DNA of 22,865 nt from an uncultured Collinsella sp. (GCA_900547835.1 URIJ01000009.1:1-22865); one strand, 5' to 3'. Counted from the first letter of the stretch, positions 12,803 through 20,260 are shown. Numbers and translations: made by a program. The notes: generated from the letters alone by a model not told the origin.

Positions 12803-14365
12803 ATGCACCATTCGGATTCCGCGACCGTGACCACGGTCGATACGCTTGCCAAGCTTCTCGATGTGTGCGGTGAGCTGCGCGCATCAGAGCAGGTTGACGA
12901 GCGTGCCGTGACCGGCTGCTCGTTTGATTCGCGCGCGGTCTCGGCAGGTGACGTGTTCTTTTGCAAAGGTGCTGCCTTTAAGCCCGCGTTTTTGAGCATG
13001 GCGCTCGATGCGGGCGCCGTCGCATTTGTGTGCGAGGAGTCGCTGGTCGAGTCTCTGGAGCCGCTGGCGCAGGAGAGCGGTGCTGCGATGCTGGTTGTTG
13101 ATAGTGTTCGCACGGCCATGGCCCTGCTGCCGCCGGAGGTCTACGACCGTCCCGACCACGACGTCAAGATCGTGGGCATCACCGGTACCAAGGGAAAGAC
13201 CACGGCCGCTTTTATGCTCCAGTCCATCATCAAGGCGGCGGGCGAGTCCTGCGGCATGATCGGCTCGGTGAGTACCGACGATGGTATCGAGTGCTACGAG
13301 AGCACCAATACTACGCCCGAGGCCCCTGAGGTCTGGCGCCATATCGCCAACTGCCGTACGTCCGGTCGCCAGTTCATGGCCATGGAGGTCTCGAGCCAGG
13401 CGCTCAAGTACCAACGCGTCGAGAATCTGCCGTTTGACGTGGCGTGCTTCCTCAACATCGGCCGCGACCACATCTCGCCGATCGAACACCCTACGTTTGA
13501 GGATTATTTTGAGAGCAAGCTCAGGATTTTTGACCAGGCAAAGACCGCCGTGGTGAATCTGGGCACCGAAGAGGTTGACCGTGTGTTGGAGGCAGCGTCG
13601 ACGGCCGAGCGCTTGGTGACCGTTGGCGTCGAGCATCCCGAGGCAAGCCTGTGGGCGAGCGATGTCCGCATGCTCGGCTTTAACATCGAGTTCAACTTGC
13701 ACGGCATGAGCGCCGACGAGCCCGAGGCGGGGGAGAAGGTCCTGCTGGGTATCGCGGGCGACTTTAACGTGGAAAACGCGCTGGTCGCTATCGCCGCTGC
13801 GCGCGAGATCGACATCGGTATCGAGGCTATCAAGAAGGGCCTCTCCAAACTGCGTGTGCCGGGCCGCATGGAGGTCGTGGAGTCGAAGGACGGCCGCGTG
13901 ATCTGCGTCGTTGACTATGCGCACAACCAGCTTTCGTTCCGCTCGCTTTTCTCGTCGGTGAAGCGCGCGTTTCCCGCCAGCCCGGTCATCGCAGTGTTTG
14001 GCGCTGCCGGCGGCAAGGCGCAGGAGCGCCGCGAGCAGCTTCCGCGCGAGGCCGCACCATATTCCGACCTGATGATCTTTGCCAACGAGGACCCGGCTCA
14101 CGAGGACCCGATGAAGGTCTGTCGCGAGCTTGCCGAGCATGTTCCCGACGATACGCCGAACAAGATCATCCTCGACCGCGAAGCCGCTGTGCATGCGGCG
14201 TTCAAGGCGGCGCGCGAGGAGTACGTCAACCCCGATGCTCCCACCATTGTCTTGCTGTTGGCAAAGGGTGACGAGGAGCTCATGCACGTGGGCGACGAGT
14301 TCGTACCCATCGAGAGCGACCTTTCGCTGGCCAATCGCCTGATCGATGTTACCCAGTTTGACTAA
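12803..14365 (+). CDS. murE: UDP-MurNAc-tripeptide synthetase (MurE ligase)
   Basis: MurE adds the third, diamino, residue to the peptidoglycan stem peptide in the cytoplasm. The 520-residue product has the three Mur-ligase regions: an N-terminal UDP-binding part with SFDSRAVSAGDVFF, the ATP loop GTKGKT (128-133) with NTTPEAPE and EVSSQALKYQ, and a C-terminal domain with VDYAHN. ESKLRIF holds the probable carbamylated lysine. The substrate-selecting motif is EDPAHEDP (429-436). Meso-DAP enzymes usually have DNPR there, and lysine-type enzymes have forms like DNPANDDP, so this enzyme probably uses lysine or ornithine rather than meso-DAP; this is inference. AAAGGTG lies 4 bases before the ATG. 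Confidence 0.9.
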   Translation: MHHSDSATVTTVDTLAKLLDVCGELRASEQVDERAVTGCSFDSRAVSAGDVFFCKGAAFKPAFLSMALDAGAVAFVCEESLVESLEPLAQESGAAMLVVDSVRTAMALLPPEVYDRPDHDVKIVGITGTKGKTTAAFMLQSIIKAAGESCGMIGSVSTDDGIECYESTNTTPEAPEVWRHIANCRTSGRQFMAMEVSSQALKYQRVENLPFDVACFLNIGRDHISPIEHPTFEDYFESKLRIFDQAKTAVVNLGTEEVDRVLEAASTAERLVTVGVEHPEASLWASDVRMLGFNIEFNLHGMSADEPEAGEKVLLGIAGDFNVENALVAIAAAREIDIGIEAIKKGLSKLRVPGRMEVVESKDGRVICVVDYAHNQLSFRSLFSSVKRAFPASPVIAVFGAAGGKAQERREQLPREAAPYSDLMIFANEDPAHEDPMKVCRELAEHVPDDTPNKIILDREAAVHAAFKAAREEYVNPDAPTIVLLLAKGDEELMHVGDEFVPIESDLSLANRLIDVTQFD

Positions 14366-14374
14366 TGAACCATG

Positions 14375-14407
14375 ATGGCGGCGGCGCCCTGAGTGCGCTG
14401 TCGCCAT
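14375..14407 (+). other. Hairpin in the murE-HAD gap
   Basis: ATGGCG (14375-14380) and CGCCAT (14402-14407) pair, with an inner GCGC/GCGC (14384-14387/14395-14398). There is no T-tract, so it is at best a weak terminator or a processing structure. The remaining gap to 14472 holds only the next ribosome-binding site. Confidence 0.3.
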
Positions 14408-14472
14408 AAGCGTGTTCCCTCAATCAAAACATGCCGTCCAAGTCCAAACCCTTCTACGTAAACGGAGTAACC

Positions 14473-15384
14473 ATGTCCCACAATACCCTGCCGACCGTTG
14501 CCGAGCTTTCGGGCGAGATGCGCGAGCGCTTGGCCAAGGTCAAGTACGTCTTTACCGACCTGGATGCCACGATGCTCGCACCCGGCTCGTGCGTGCTGCG
14601 CGACAACGACGGCAACCCCTCGACCAAACTCGTCGAGGCCGTCGTGGCGCTCGCTCGCGCTGGTATTCAGGTGGTTCCCACCTCGGGCCGCAACCGCACC
14701 ATGATCCACGAGGACGCGCGCGTGCTCGGCCTCAACTCCTACATTGGTGAGATGGGCGGCCTGGTTATGTACGACCTCAAAGCCAACGATTGGGAGTATC
14801 TGACCGGCGACATGCCCTACGACCCCTCTTGCGGTCTCACGCCGCACCAGGTGATCGAGCAGACCGGCGTGTGCGAGAAGATCCTCGCCCGCTGGCCGCA
14901 CAAGATCGAGTATCACAACGACATGTCGACCGGCTACAAGTACCGTGAGGTCACCGTCGGCATGCGCGGCGACATCCCCGATGACGAGGCGCAGGCCATC
15001 CTCGACGAGGCCGGCTGCGGCTTGGTGTGGGCCTGTAACGGTCACCTGACGCATCTGTCCAAGCCGACGACGCTCGAGCTCGATCGCGTCGAGGACGGTC
15101 GCGCATTCAACATCAACCCCGCGGGCCTCAACAAAGGCGTCGCCATTGCGCGCTTCTGCGAGCACCTAGGGATCGAGCGCGAGGAGACGCTCGCGCTCGG
15201 CGATTCCGAGTCCGACTTCTACATGGCCGATCACGTGGGCACGTTCTGCCTGGTCGAGAATGGCCTGACGAGCGCCGGCGCGCCCGAGTTCCTGGCTGCT
15301 TGCGAGAACGCTTTCGTTACGCGTGGCAAAATTGTCGACGGTTGGGCGGCGACGGCAGAGCTGCTGGTCGCGGCGCGTTCGTAG
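14473..15384 (+). CDS. HAD-superfamily (Cof-like) phosphatase
   Basis: The 303-residue cytoplasmic hydrolase belongs to HAD class IIB. The nucleophile motif is FTDLDATML, with D29 and D31; the usual Gly after the second Asp is Ala here. Motif II is VPTSGRNRT, and the C-terminal metal-binding block is ALGDSESDFYMAD (D244, D248). A lysine lies in AGLNKGVAIA. A cap domain of about 110 residues lies between motif II and the C-terminal core. Substrates of this family are sugar phosphates and related small molecules and cannot be read from sequence. Start chosen at 14473 because GGAG (14464-14467) lies 5 bases upstream; the in-frame ATG at 14431 has no such site. It lies between murE and murI, which hints at, but does not show, a link to cell-wall precursor metabolism. 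Confidence 0.85.
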   Translation: MSHNTLPTVAELSGEMRERLAKVKYVFTDLDATMLAPGSCVLRDNDGNPSTKLVEAVVALARAGIQVVPTSGRNRTMIHEDARVLGLNSYIGEMGGLVMYDLKANDWEYLTGDMPYDPSCGLTPHQVIEQTGVCEKILARWPHKIEYHNDMSTGYKYREVTVGMRGDIPDDEAQAILDEAGCGLVWACNGHLTHLSKPTTLELDRVEDGRAFNINPAGLNKGVAIARFCEHLGIEREETLALGDSESDFYMADHVGTFCLVENGLTSAGAPEFLAACENAFVTRGKIVDGWAATAELLVAARS

Positions 15385-15432
15385 CGCGCCGCCGCACTTG
15401 GACATGTCTTTTCGAGAGAGACTGGTGAGGTA

Positions 15433-16317
15433 ATGTCCGATATCGAGAATTCGGCAGGCGACACGCGCCCGATTGGCGTGTTCGATTCTGGTTTGGGCGG
15501 TCTGACGGTTGCGCGCGCCATCGCGACGGCGCTGCCGCACGAGTCCGTCTACTACTTTGGCGACACCAAGCGCTGTCCCTACGGCACGCGTACCGAGGAT
15601 GAGGTGCGCTCGTTTGCGTTGCAGGCGGGTCGTTGGCTTTCGAAGCACGACGTCAAGATTATGGTCATCGCCTGCAACACGGCGACCGCTGCGGCCTTGC
15701 GTTTGGCCCAGCAGGTGCTCGACGTCCCCGTCATCGGTGTGATCGCACCGGGCGCACGCGCGGCAATCAACAGCACCCGCACGCGCCGGGTGGGCGTGCT
15801 CGCTACCAACCTCACCATTCGCTCAGGCGCTTACACGCGTGCCATTCAGGACCTGGATGCCGGCGTCGACGTATACGGCTGCCCTGCCTCGAGCTTTGTC
15901 GAGGTCGTTGAGCACGAGCTCGCCTCGGGCGCGCATCTGCAGGAGCAGTGGCTTGAGAACGAGGACATCTTCGATACGCCTGCCGTGCGTGCGCTGGTGG
16001 GTGCCACGGTTGAGCCGCTGCGCGACCACGGTATCGATACCGTGGTGCTCGGCTGTACGCATTTTCCGCTGTTGGTGGGACCTATCCGCCATGCGCTGGG
16101 GCCTGGGGTGCGCGTCGTGAGTTCCGCCGAGGAGACCACGCGCGAGCTGACCGATATCCTCACGCGCCGCGAGCAGCTGGCGGGCGACGCAGCCGAGCCG
16201 CAGCATCGCTTTGCCACTACGTCTGACAACATTGCCGAGTTTGCGGTGGCGGGTAGCTTTATCTTTGGCCAGCCGCTCAAGAGCATTGAGCATATCGATA
16301 TCGACGAACTGAAATAG
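15433..16317 (+). CDS. murI: Glutamate racemase
   Basis: MurI supplies D-glutamate for peptidoglycan. The 294-residue product carries the substrate loop GVFDSGLGGLTV (15-26), YFGDTKRCPYG, and the two catalytic cysteines: C81 in IACNTATAAAL and C208 in LGCTHFPLL. All key residues are present. It is about 25 residues longer than the shortest family members, with a 13-residue N-terminal tail and an extended C terminus. GTGAGG (15425-15430) is only 2 bases from the ATG, a rather close ribosome-binding site. Gene order murE-HAD-murI and then rph-rdgB joins cell-wall and RNA or nucleotide housekeeping genes; murI next to rph and rdgB is a common arrangement in Gram-positive genomes. Confidence 0.95.
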   Translation: MSDIENSAGDTRPIGVFDSGLGGLTVARAIATALPHESVYYFGDTKRCPYGTRTEDEVRSFALQAGRWLSKHDVKIMVIACNTATAAALRLAQQVLDVPVIGVIAPGARAAINSTRTRRVGVLATNLTIRSGAYTRAIQDLDAGVDVYGCPASSFVEVVEHELASGAHLQEQWLENEDIFDTPAVRALVGATVEPLRDHGIDTVVLGCTHFPLLVGPIRHALGPGVRVVSSAEETTRELTDILTRREQLAGDAAEPQHRFATTSDNIAEFAVAGSFIFGQPLKSIEHIDIDELK

Positions 16318-16372
16318 ATACAAGGTCACCGACCAAAGGCTCACTTTCACCTTTTGCCGAAAGGATATTTCT

Positions 16373-17098
16373 ATGGAGTATATGCAGGTCAACCGCGCCA
16401 ACGGCCGTGCCGCCAATGAGCTGCGCCCCGTCAAGCTCACTCGTGGCGTCATGAAGCACGCCCACGGCTCGTGTTTGGCCGAGTTCGGTGACACGCGCGT
16501 GCTGTGCGCCGCCACTATCGAGGAGGGCGTGCCGGGCTGGCGAAAGGGAGCTAAGGCCGGCTGGGTGACCGCGGAATACGCCATGCTGCCGGCGTCGACC
16601 GGCAAGCGCTGCAAGCGCGAGCACGCCAACCGCAAGGGCCGCTCCATGGAGATCGAGCGCCTCATCGGTCGCAGCCTGCGTACCGTCGTCAATATGAAGG
16701 CACTCGGCGAGTACACCGTTACCGTCGACTGCGACGTGATTCAGGCCGATGGCGGCACGCGTACAGCGAGCATCACCGGCGCCTGGGTGGCGCTGCGCGA
16801 CGCCCTCGCCATGTGGGTCGAGGCGGGCAAGATCGAGCGCATCCCGCTTATCGGCCAGGTGGCTGCCATCTCCATGGGCGTTGCCGACGGCAATACGCTG
16901 CTTGACCTCGATTATTCCGAGGACAGCCATGCCGAGGTCGACATGAACCTCGTCGCCACCGACACCGGCGAGATGATCGAGCTCCAGGGCACCGGCGAGC
17001 AGGCGCCCTTTGACCGCAAACGCCTCAACGCCCTGCTCGACCTGGGCGACAAGGGTATCGCCGAGCTCATCGAGCTTCAGCGCCAAGCCATCGCCTAA
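16373..17098 (+). CDS. rph: Ribonuclease PH
   Basis: RNase PH is a phosphorolytic 3'-to-5' exoribonuclease that trims tRNA precursors; it works as a ring of dimers. The 241-residue length is typical. Visible family blocks are NGRAANELRPVKLTRG at the N terminus, GDTRVLCAAT, GWVTAEYAMLP, the basic region KREHANRKGRSMEIERLIGR that binds RNA and phosphate, TVDCDVIQADGGTRTASITG, and the C-terminal EIQGTGEQ equivalent (ELQGTGEQAPF). GAAAGGA (16359-16365) lies 7 bases before ATG 16373; an in-frame ATG three codons later is a less likely start. It follows murI after 55 bases and ends at a likely terminator, so it may be the last gene of the murE cluster. Confidence 0.96.
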   Translation: MEYMQVNRANGRAANELRPVKLTRGVMKHAHGSCLAEFGDTRVLCAATIEEGVPGWRKGAKAGWVTAEYAMLPASTGKRCKREHANRKGRSMEIERLIGRSLRTVVNMKALGEYTVTVDCDVIQADGGTRTASITGAWVALRDALAMWVEAGKIERIPLIGQVAAISMGVADGNTLLDLDYSEDSHAEVDMNLVATDTGEMIELQGTGEQAPFDRKRLNALLDLGDKGIAELIELQRQAIA

Positions 17099-17134
17099 CC
17101 TGCCAAAAGGGACAGGTTTATTTTGGTAGGTTTT
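17099..17134 (+). terminator. Likely terminator of rph
   Basis: CCTGCCAAAA (17099-17108) pairs with TTTTGGTAGG (17121-17130) over 10 positions with one G-U pair, followed by TTTT. It starts directly after the rph stop codon. The stem is half AT, so efficiency may be moderate. Confidence 0.65.
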
Positions 17135-17238
17135 ATCTGCTGAAATGCTGCGTTGAAAGGTCCGATCGCCTGAGAGGGGAGAGGTCAAGTGCCCAAACGC
17201 CCCTCACGCGGCTTGCTATAGAGACAAGGAGGCCAGTC

Positions 17239-17880
17239 ATGGCACTTGAGAAGATTGACATCGACACCCTCGACCCGGCGGCGACCATCGTCGTGGCAAC
17301 GGGCAATGCCCATAAGCTCACCGAGATCGAGGCCATTTTGGGCAAGGTCATGCCCGAGGTGCGCTTTGTGGCGCTCGGCCAGCTGGGTGATTTTGAGGAT
17401 CCCGAGGAAAACGGCACGACGTTTTTGGAGAACGCCATCATCAAGGCGCAGGCCGCGGTAGAGGAGACGGGGCTTATGGCCATCGCCGACGATTCGGGCC
17501 TGGTCGTTGATGCCCTGGACGGTGAGCCGGGCGTGTACAGCGCACGCTATGCGGGCGTGCACGGCGACGATGCCGCCAACAATGCCAAGCTGCTCGTGAA
17601 TCTGGAAGGCGTGGCAGACGAGGACCGCACCGCGCGCTTTATGAGCGTCGTTGCGCTCATCGACACGGATGGTCTGGTTACCTATGGCGAGGGCGCCTGC
17701 GAGGGCGTTATCGCGCACGAGGGCCGCGGCGATCACGGCTTTGGCTACGACCCGCTGTTCCTGCCGGTCGACACGCCGGGCAAGACCATGGCCGAGCTGA
17801 CGGCTGACGAGAAGAACGCCATCAGCCATCGTTTCCACGCGCTCGAGCATCTGTCCGCCAAGCTGACGGGCGAGGAGTAG
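17239..17880 (+). CDS. rdgB: XTP/dITP diphosphatase (Ham1/RdgB family)
   Basis: This enzyme hydrolyses non-canonical purine nucleotides (XTP, ITP, dITP) to monophosphates and keeps them out of DNA and RNA. The 213-residue product contains the family motifs VVATGNAHKLTEIEAIL (about 19-35), TFLENAIIKA, ADDSGLVVDALDGEPGVYSA and HGFGYDPLFLP, and SHRFHAL near the C terminus. The N-terminal 15 residues are extra compared with short homologues. AAGGAGG (17226-17232) lies 6 bases before the ATG and fixes the start. It overlaps no gene but is followed by dtd after three bases, so the pair is co-translated. Confidence 0.95.
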   Translation: MALEKIDIDTLDPAATIVVATGNAHKLTEIEAILGKVMPEVRFVALGQLGDFEDPEENGTTFLENAIIKAQAAVEETGLMAIADDSGLVVDALDGEPGVYSARYAGVHGDDAANNAKLLVNLEGVADEDRTARFMSVVALIDTDGLVTYGEGACEGVIAHEGRGDHGFGYDPLFLPVDTPGKTMAELTADEKNAISHRFHALEHLSAKLTGEE

Positions 17881-17883
17881 GCC

Positions 17884-18330
17884 ATGCGTGCGGTGGTGCA
17901 GCGCGTGCTCAACGCCGGCGTGACGGTCGACGGCGAGTGCGTGGGCCGCATTGGACGCGGCTACCTGGTGCTGCTGGGTGTGGGCCATGGCGATACGCGT
18001 GCCGAGGCCGACAAGCTGTGGGGCAAGCTCCGCGGGCTGCGTATCAACGAGGACGAGAACGGCAAGACCAACCTGGCACTTGCCGATGTCGACGGCGAGG
18101 TTCTCGTAGTGTCGCAGTTCACGCTGTTCGCCGATTGCCGTCACGGCCGCCGCCCATCGTTTACCGATGCCGGCGCCCCCGATGTTGCCAACGAGCTCTA
18201 CGAGTACTTCTTGACGCTCGTTCGCAAAGATGTCGAACACGTGGCGCACGGCATCTTTGGCGCCGATATGAAAGTCGACTTGGTCAACGACGGTCCGTTC
18301 ACCATCGTCCTCGATACCGACAATCTGTAA
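17884..18330 (+). CDS. dtd: D-aminoacyl-tRNA deacylase
   Basis: Dtd removes D-amino acids (and glycine misloaded on tRNA-Ala) from tRNA. The 148-residue product is of standard length and starts with [18 protein letters not shown]. The two active-site signatures are SQFTL (77-81) and NDGPFT (135-140), which form the Gly-cisPro-type pocket across the dimer interface. [12 protein letters not shown] and [16 protein letters not shown] are also family blocks. It starts three bases after the rdgB stop, with GGAG in the end of rdgB serving as ribosome-binding site. Both genes limit damaged or wrong building blocks in nucleic acids and translation. Confidence 0.96.
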   Translation: MRAVVQRVLNAGVTVDGECVGRIGRGYLVLLGVGHGDTRAEADKLWGKLRGLRINEDENGKTNLALADVDGEVLVVSQFTLFADCRHGRRPSFTDAGAPDVANELYEYFLTLVRKDVEHVAHGIFGADMKVDLVNDGPFTIVLDTDNL

Positions 18331-18349
18331 GTAGCCAAATTAGCTACTT
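18329..18349 (+). terminator. Weak hairpin after dtd
   Basis: AAGTAGC (18329-18335), loop CAAATTA, GCTACTT (18343-18349): a perfect 7-bp stem starting at the dtd stop codon. Only TT follows before GC-rich sequence, so terminator strength is doubtful. Confidence 0.4.
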
Positions 18350-18377
18350 GCGCGTGGTCGCAACAGGGTGCTATAGT
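18348..18377 (+). promoter_or_regulatory. Putative promoter of veg-ispE
   Basis: TTGCGC (18348-18353), 18 bases, then TATAGT (18372-18377) with TG at 18369-18370 (extended -10, TGCTATAGT). The same -35 hexamer is seen before ribU. Confidence 0.6.
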
Positions 18378-18397
18378 ATTAGAGTTTTGTCTATCTT

Positions 18398-18417
18398 AGG
18401 GGTATTATCCCCTTTTT
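18398..18417 (+). terminator. Terminator-like hairpin in the veg leader
   Basis: AGGGG (18398-18402), loop TATTAT, CCCCT (18409-18413), with TTTTT at 18413-18417. It lies downstream of the proposed promoter and upstream of the veg ribosome-binding site, so it would act as a leader attenuator rather than an end-of-gene terminator. The stem is short. Confidence 0.45.
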
Positions 18418-18444
18418 GAATTGCACCTTCTGGAGGCCCTGTTC

Positions 18445-18741
18445 ATGGAAGAGATGGAAGTCAATCACGTCGACGACATCCACGAGAAGCTGACCGATAT
18501 GGTGGGCGATCGCGTTAAGGTGAAGGCCAACATGGGCCGCACCCGCGTCGTCGAGCGCATGGGCACCATCAAGAGCGTCCATCCGGCAGTCTTTATCGTC
18601 GAGGTTGACGAGCGTCGTGGCCGCAAGTCGCGTCAGTCCTACCAGTATATCGATGTGCTCACCGGTCAGGTCGAGCTGTTCGACCCCGAGAGCGGCGAGC
18701 ACATCTTTACCCCGCTCGGCAATCAGCTCGAGGAGCATTAA
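18445..18741 (+). CDS. veg: Veg family protein
   Basis: The 98-residue small protein is of the Veg family (DUF1021). The conserved core is GDRVKVKANMGRTRVVERMG followed by a strand HPAVFIVEVDE and SYQYIDVLTGQVEL, matching B. subtilis Veg in order and spacing. Veg is abundant in B. subtilis, where it has been linked to biofilm matrix expression and spore outgrowth; its molecular role is unclear, and no such role is implied here. Start chosen at ATG 18445, with GGAGG (18432-18436) 8 bases upstream; a TTG at 18421 is open but lies upstream of that site. The next gene, ispE, starts 3 bases after the stop, a neighbourhood also seen in Firmicutes. Confidence 0.88.
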   Translation: MEEMEVNHVDDIHEKLTDMVGDRVKVKANMGRTRVVERMGTIKSVHPAVFIVEVDERRGRKSRQSYQYIDVLTGQVELFDPESGEHIFTPLGNQLEEH

Positions 18742-18743
18742 CG

Positions 18744-19640
18744 GTGACCGATCGGTCCCTGACTCTTTCCGCGCCGGCAAAGATTAACCTCTACCTGGGG
18801 GTTCATACCGAGCGCGATGACCGCGGCTACCACAGGGTCGATTCCCTGATGGCAGCTGTCGGTCTTTCCGATACCGTGACGGTTACGCCGGCACAGGCGC
18901 TGACCGTCCAGACGGTTCCGGCATCAGATTTTCCCATGCAAAAGAATACGGCGTATCGGGCTGCGGTTGCTATGGCCGAGCATTATGGTCGCGAGGCAAA
19001 CATCTGCGTGACGATTGAGAAGCGCATCCCATTGTGCGCCGGCTTGGGCGGCCCCTCGACGGATGCGGCCGCGGTCATTGTCGCCTTGGCGGAGCTCTGG
19101 GGAATTGATCGCACCGACCCCGCGCTCGACGACATTGCGCGGGGTATTGGTGCTGACGTCCCGTTCTTTTTGCACGCGAGCCCTGCGTTCTACGTAGGTG
19201 GGGGAGACGTGCTGGCAACTGAGTACCCCGCGCTGCCCGCGACGCCCGTCGTGCTGGTCAAGCCGCGCGAGGCAAGCGTTTCGACAATTGAAGCCTATCG
19301 ACGTTTTGACGAGGCCCCGGTGCCTGCGGACAAGCCCGGCGCGATAGCTTCTGCCTTGCGTGCTGGTGATGCCGAGACGGCATATGCACTCATCCATAAC
19401 AATCTGGGTGTCATTTCCGCACAGATGGAGTCGCAGATTCAAACGGTCCTCGACTGGCTGCGTAAACAGGACGGAACCGTTGCTGTAGATGTGTGCGGAT
19501 CGGGTGCCTGCTCGTTTGCCATTTGCGACACCGCTGCTACGGCCGAAAGGCTTGCCGATGTTGCCCAGCAAAATGGCTGGTGGGCCTGCGCGACTGAGCT
19601 TATTCCCAACACGGTTCAAATCGACGCGCCAAAGAAATAA
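18744..19640 (+). CDS. ispE: 4-diphosphocytidyl-2-C-methyl-D-erythritol kinase
   Basis: IspE phosphorylates CDP-methylerythritol in the MEP pathway to isoprenoids. The 298-residue GHMP-family kinase starts at GTG 18744, with GAGGAG (18730-18735) inside the end of veg. It shows SAPAKINLYL with K13, the ATP loop CAGLGGPSTDAA (98-109), RGIGADVPFFL with the catalytic aspartate D138, and a C-terminal glycine-rich SGSGACSF-type loop (CGSGACSF). A proline replaces the more usual glycine or serine after the double glycine (GGPSTD), a mild variation. It probably shares the veg promoter. The next feature downstream is tRNA-Pro, after 49 bases. Confidence 0.94.
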   Translation: MTDRSLTLSAPAKINLYLGVHTERDDRGYHRVDSLMAAVGLSDTVTVTPAQALTVQTVPASDFPMQKNTAYRAAVAMAEHYGREANICVTIEKRIPLCAGLGGPSTDAAAVIVALAELWGIDRTDPALDDIARGIGADVPFFLHASPAFYVGGGDVLATEYPALPATPVVLVKPREASVSTIEAYRRFDEAPVPADKPGAIASALRAGDAETAYALIHNNLGVISAQMESQIQTVLDWLRKQDGTVAVDVCGSGACSFAICDTAATAERLADVAQQNGWWACATELIPNTVQIDAPKK

Positions 19641-19675
19641 AAATTTCTCTAGCACGCGGCGAAAATCTTTGTTAC

Positions 19676-19681
19676 TATAGT
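19676..19681 (+). promoter_or_regulatory. Possible -10 of tRNA-Pro
   Basis: TATAGT ends 8 bases before the mature tRNA. No -35 is recognisable. The tRNA may instead be transcribed from the veg-ispE promoter, as no terminator separates them. Confidence 0.35.
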
Positions 19682-19689
19682 CGAGCTAA

Positions 19690-19766
19690 CGGGTTGTGGC
19701 TCAGTTTGGTAGAGCACTGCGTTCGGGACGCAGGGGTCGCTGGTTCAAATCCAGTCAACCCGACCA
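19690..19766 (+). tRNA. tRNA-Pro (anticodon CGG)
   Basis: A full 77-base cloverleaf: acceptor CGGGTTG with CAACCCG, D arm GCTC...GAGC, anticodon stem CTGCG/CGCAG with loop TTCGGGA (anticodon CGG), T arm CTGG-TTCAAAT-CCAG, discriminator A and encoded CCA. It reads CCG proline codons. A strong terminator follows. Confidence 0.97.
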
Positions 19767-19776
19767 GAGCATGAGG

Positions 19777-19805
19777 AGGGACCGCTTCTTGCGGTCCCTT
19801 TTTTT
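19777..19805 (+). terminator. Intrinsic terminator of tRNA-Pro
   Basis: AGGGACCGC (19777-19785), loop TTCTT, GCGGTCCCT (19791-19799), then a seven-base T run (19799-19805). Perfect 9-bp stem. Confidence 0.95.
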
Positions 19806-19813
19806 AGCTAGTG

Positions 19814-19842
19814 TTGTGATACCGCGATACCCGCGGTATACT
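19814..19842 (+). promoter_or_regulatory. tatA promoter with an internal operator-like dyad
   Basis: TTGTGA (19814-19819) and TATACT (19837-19842) are 17 bases apart. The spacer is almost entirely taken by the perfect inverted repeat ATACCGCG (19819-19826), ATACC, CGCGGTAT (19832-19839), which overlaps both hexamers. Such placement is typical of repressor operators. No regulator is encoded nearby. Confidence 0.6.
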
Positions 19843-19878
19843 CATTCGAGCTTGTCTCGCTGTATTGTGGAGGTCTAC

Positions 19879-20154
19879 ATGTTTGGACTGAGGGCTCCTG
19901 AGCTCATCATTATTCTCGTCGTTGTCCTGATTATCTTCGGGCCCAAGAACCTGCCGAAGCTCGGCAAGTCTCTCGGCTCTACCGTCAAGAATATCCGCGA
20001 GGGTATGGAGGGCGACGATAAGGCCGAGACCAAGCAGGCCGAGGAGGTCGTGGTCGAGCAGTCCGAGGAGGACAAGGAGATCGCTGAGCTCGAGGCCAAG
20101 CTCGCTGCTGCCAAGAAGAAGCAGGCAGAGGACAGCGACGCGGACGCAGAGTAG
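19879..20154 (+). CDS. tatA: Sec-independent translocase protein TatA/TatE
   Basis: TatA forms the membrane pore component of twin-arginine export of folded proteins. The 91-residue product has a short N-terminal tail (MFGLRAPE), one membrane helix LIIILVVVLIIFGP, the family hinge FGPKNLPKLGKSLG, and an amphipathic helix. A highly charged C terminus follows, rich in Glu, Lys and Ala, probably helical. TatB is less likely because the protein is short. Start at 19879 with GTGGAGG (19867-19873) 5 bases upstream; a longer open frame reaching 19696 runs through tRNA-Pro and is not real. tatC is not in the window, so this gene stands alone between two terminators. Confidence 0.93.
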   Translation: MFGLRAPELIIILVVVLIIFGPKNLPKLGKSLGSTVKNIREGMEGDDKAETKQAEEVVVEQSEEDKEIAELEAKLAAAKKKQAEDSDADAE

Positions 20155-20179
20155 TCCCATCCCTTTGGGGTGAGCACCT

Positions 20180-20211
20180 GACCGGCTTGCCCGCAGGCTA
20201 GCCGGTCTTTT
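20180..20211 (+). terminator. Intrinsic terminator of tatA
   Basis: GACCGGCT (20180-20187) and AGCCGGTC (20200-20207) form an 8-bp stem enclosing a coaxial GCC-CGCA-GGC stem, followed by TTTTT (20208-20212 with CGTTTTG after it). Confidence 0.92.
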
Positions 20212-20260
20212 TCGTTTTGTTGACAGTTGATTGTTTGATCAGAGTTGGGGAGATATCCGT

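Noticed and set aside
17214..17222. TGCTATAGA before rdgB as a promoter
   Set aside because: The predicted RNA start (about 17229) would fall inside the rdgB ribosome-binding site AAGGAGG, so it is unlikely to drive rdgB.
19696..20154. 152-codon frame ending with tatA
   Set aside because: Its first part translates tRNA-Pro and a terminator; the real tatA start is 19879 with its own ribosome-binding site.
20220..20225. Perfect TTGACA before greA
   Set aside because: No -10-like hexamer lies 15-19 bases downstream, and it overlaps the tail of the tatA terminator.
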